Source: Pipra filicauda | Lineage: Eukaryota; Chordata; Aves; Passeriformes; Pipridae | Direction of reading: 5' to 3' | NCBI RefSeq assembly: GCF_003945595.2 | Contig: NW_024104358.1 | Location: 62,001-126,000 of the forward strand | Length of the DNA stretch: 64,000 nucleotides | Shown here: piece after piece, positions 61,601 to 64,000 of the stretch | Layout: each line of letters starts with the position of its first letter | Position numbering within the stretch: the first letter of the stretch is position 1 | Position numbers and translations under genes: made by a program | The notes under the pieces: generated by a model | Databases searched by the model: none | Told to the model about the DNA's origin: nothing | The model's input: the letters and a program-made list of their open reading frames with translations, nothing else

Positions 61601-64000
61601 TCTTATCCACAGTATTTGTTCTCACAGCAGCACAAGGGGAGGCAAAAAGGATATGTGCAGAGGGTGTGTGGGAGAGGAGTCCCCCATTGAGGGTTTGTAG
61701 GATGAATGGCTTGCACTTGAATTCAGTGCATGCTGGCTGACAGACTAGAGGATTAAAGGGTTGCATACCAAGTGGAATTAAGAAGTGCTAGTTTTCCTAG
61801 CTCCTATAATTTGTAAAGAACGGAAAGAAAAAAAAAATCTCATGGAATTAATCTATTTCTTATGCTCATTCCAGCTGTGTTTAATTTACCCTCTGCTATT
61901 TCTCCCCTCTGATCGAGGAATGCTGTACCCTTACATTCATATTTCCCCTCAAAATCCCCACATTGAGCAGAGTTTTTCTTAATTGCTTTAATATGCTGCA
62001 TTCTGGGATGGGAGAAGCTGATCCAGAGTGACAACTACTCCTTCTCTTCCAGCATCAGTCCGGCCCTGCTCCCTAACCTCACCCACCAGCATGGGGGTCC
62101 ATCATCTGCCCAGCAGCCCCTGCTCACTGCCCACTCCCTACCAGGACTGTGGTGCAAGCAAGCTCTGGCTACAGCCCACACTGGCCCATTTGACCCAGCT
62201 CTGCACATGCAAAGAAGAAACAACATTATGTGCTTGACACAGTCGCACTCTGCAGCAAAGCCAGAATATTCCCCTCTGTCTGGCTCACTTTCATTCATGG
62301 ATTAAAAGGCAAGTGAGATGCCTTCAGGCGGTCAGATGGAACCAGGCATCCTGGCAAGCCTGTCCACCTCTGATTTAGGAACCAATGTGCCAGATGGACC
62401 AAGCCTGGAAGAGCAGGGGTGGGGCAACACCAAGCCAACAAGGCAAGGGTATTGCAAAAGGGAGAAACCAGGGAAGTGGAGGGGACATTCAGAGGACCTA
62501 GTGGTTTTGTGCATGTGTGTTTGCCCTGACTTGGCTTGCAGCAGGTTTTGTCTGGAGCCCCTCAGATAACCTGGGCTTTGCACTCAGCATGCTCTTGCAT
62601 ATCAGAAGGGCTGCTAGACAGAACATTCGTGCTGCAGACAACCTGAACACTTGCCACTAGCTCTAATGTGACAGGAAGACATCTCTGCAGGGAGAACAAG
62701 AGCCTCCCACCATCCAGTAGCATTGGCTGGACCACCAACAGTTGTGTTTTTGCCCAGACACAGAGCAAGGACACATCCTCCACTGCCTCACCTGCCAGGG
62801 GCCTACTGTCTACTTGCAGGTGGGGTGTTGCAAGACCATGGGAGCACTAGTTACCAAACCGCAGCCCTGTGAACCAAGAGTTTCCGTGAGTTGTCACCTG
62901 GGCCAAACATTTGCCTGTGTAACAGGATCCCATACCTCAGCCAAAGTGTTATTCCATTCAGCAGGACAGAAGTGTCCATGCGGGGGGTACAGACCTCTCT
63001 TGAGGACGAACTACAGAGGGTTAATGTATCTAGACATCTCCATAATGACGAGACTGAACATAACACAGCTCTTTGCCAAAGTAATCACCCCCATGTAGGC
63101 CACTCTCTCATGCTCTGTGCAAGTCATTAGGTCTAACTTATGCGGCAGAACTGCTCAGCAAAATGGGAACTATATAACAATTTATGGGGGATAGGATACA
63201 TATTCTGTCCCATGACTTCCTCCTCATGGAAATTTCTCTGTAGGCATTTCTCCCAGCCCTGTCACCCCTGCTGACCACGCCCTTACCATTATTCAGCCTT
63301 ACTGTGATGCCACTTACTAAGAGTCCGCAGAGATGGACCCCTTTCTGAAGCCTTTAGGATTCATTGCTCCCCTCTTTGAAAGCCACTCCAGGGAAGCTTG
63401 GGACAGATTGTGTGGCACACATTTAATTTTTTTTCTCCTTAGTTTCCTGTTCTGGCCTTTCCAGAGACAGCTGAACAACCATAAATAGACAAAACCCTTG
63501 GAAGGAAGGAAAAATAAAGGAGTAAGGCAAGCAAGTAGATGATGTGAAGTTATGCGGCAAGACCGGGAAGCTGACAAAGAGGTAAATTATCTGGCCTTTT
63601 GCAGGGATGGCTAATGATGGTATGTACACAGTGCTTTTGGCTTTGAAATGGCCAACAAGCAGGAGACCCGTTGTCTGCAACAAGCTGGGCTGAGTCTCCT
63701 GGATGCCAGGGAACACCAGCACCACCTTGCCCACTAACAGGCCAACCCGGGGTTTCCTCCTCTTGTGGCCACAGGTATGCTTCACCACCGTCTGGCTGGC
63801 TGCTGCTATTTATTCCATGATATTCTAAAAATGTGCTCGACCTAGATGCCCAGACTGTTGCCAACCTCCTTTTTTAATAAAAGTAACAACAGCAAGGTTT
63901 TGAAAATCATGAGGCATTTAGAAATATACAGACTCCTTTATGGGTGAAATAATCTAATAGACAAGCTGTTGTTAATTTACAGCCTCAATTTTCAGACACA
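58641..64000. other. Unique non-coding DNA with GC-rich patches
   Basis: GC-rich patches at 60,640-61,090 and 62,040-62,220 contain the longest open frame of the window (204 codons, 60,542-61,156 plus), which is overlapped by four antisense or out-of-phase frames of 92-116 codons. The translation is Ser/Ala/Gln/Cys-rich with no domain I recognise. The 121- and 104-codon minus frames at 63,423-63,864 are also unrecognised. No RNA gene or transposon is seen. Confidence 0.5.

Overview
The window reads as nuclear DNA of a bird (or a close archosaur relative). It contains a CR1 LINE 3' end of avian type, a longer and older CR1 ORF2 relic, and two endogenous retrovirus LTRs whose sequences I recognise from bird genomes. 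Interspersed repeats are sparse, and there are scattered relics of pre-avian amniote elements (MIR-like, L2-like and small palindromic elements). I cannot name the species. Family assignments rest on remembered family sequences, because no alignment could be run.

I find no protein-coding exon, tRNA, rRNA, CRISPR array or bacterial-type operon that I can support. The longest open frames (204, 177, 158, 154 and 152 codons) sit in GC-rich or pyrimidine-rich patches, overlap other frames, and match no protein I recognise. About 128,000 codons over six frames with stops at 3/64 give roughly 6,000 inter-stop runs, so a few runs above 150 codons are expected by chance. The window is best described as a gene desert, a long intron, or a mixture of both.

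Layout. 1-14.4 kb is mostly unique AT-rich DNA with a minus-strand CR1 tail (about 4.0 kb), a possible plus-strand CR1 tail (6.2 kb) and a 75-bp LTR-like mini-element at 14.5 kb with perfect 5-bp target duplications. 15-24 kb holds a relic of a small 'ggcacct' element, a 41-bp tandem duplication, a minus-strand ERVL-type LTR of about 1 kb (20.2-21.2 kb) and a complete solo ERVL-type LTR (22,891-23,475) flanked by the duplicated pentamer gtaaa. 30.5-33.6 kb is a retroposon graveyard: a minus-strand CR1 relic with readable ORF2 protein, a plus-strand LINE reverse-transcriptase-like scrap and a MIR-like tail. 34-50 kb is largely unique, with a 29-bp tandem duplication, a pyrimidine-rich block and a perfect 17-bp-stem hairpin at 49.7 kb. 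51.1-53.8 kb clusters several very old relics. 54-64 kb is unique, with GC-rich patches, a quadruplex motif and homopolymer T tracts.

No genes here work together. The functional content, if any, would be regulatory or structural: possible conserved non-coding elements, LTR-derived promoter or polyadenylation signals, and hairpins. I did not find a new biological system. The most checkable observations are the 75-bp TSD-flanked mini-element, the perfect hairpin at 49.7 kb and the cluster of ancient relics at 51-54 kb.
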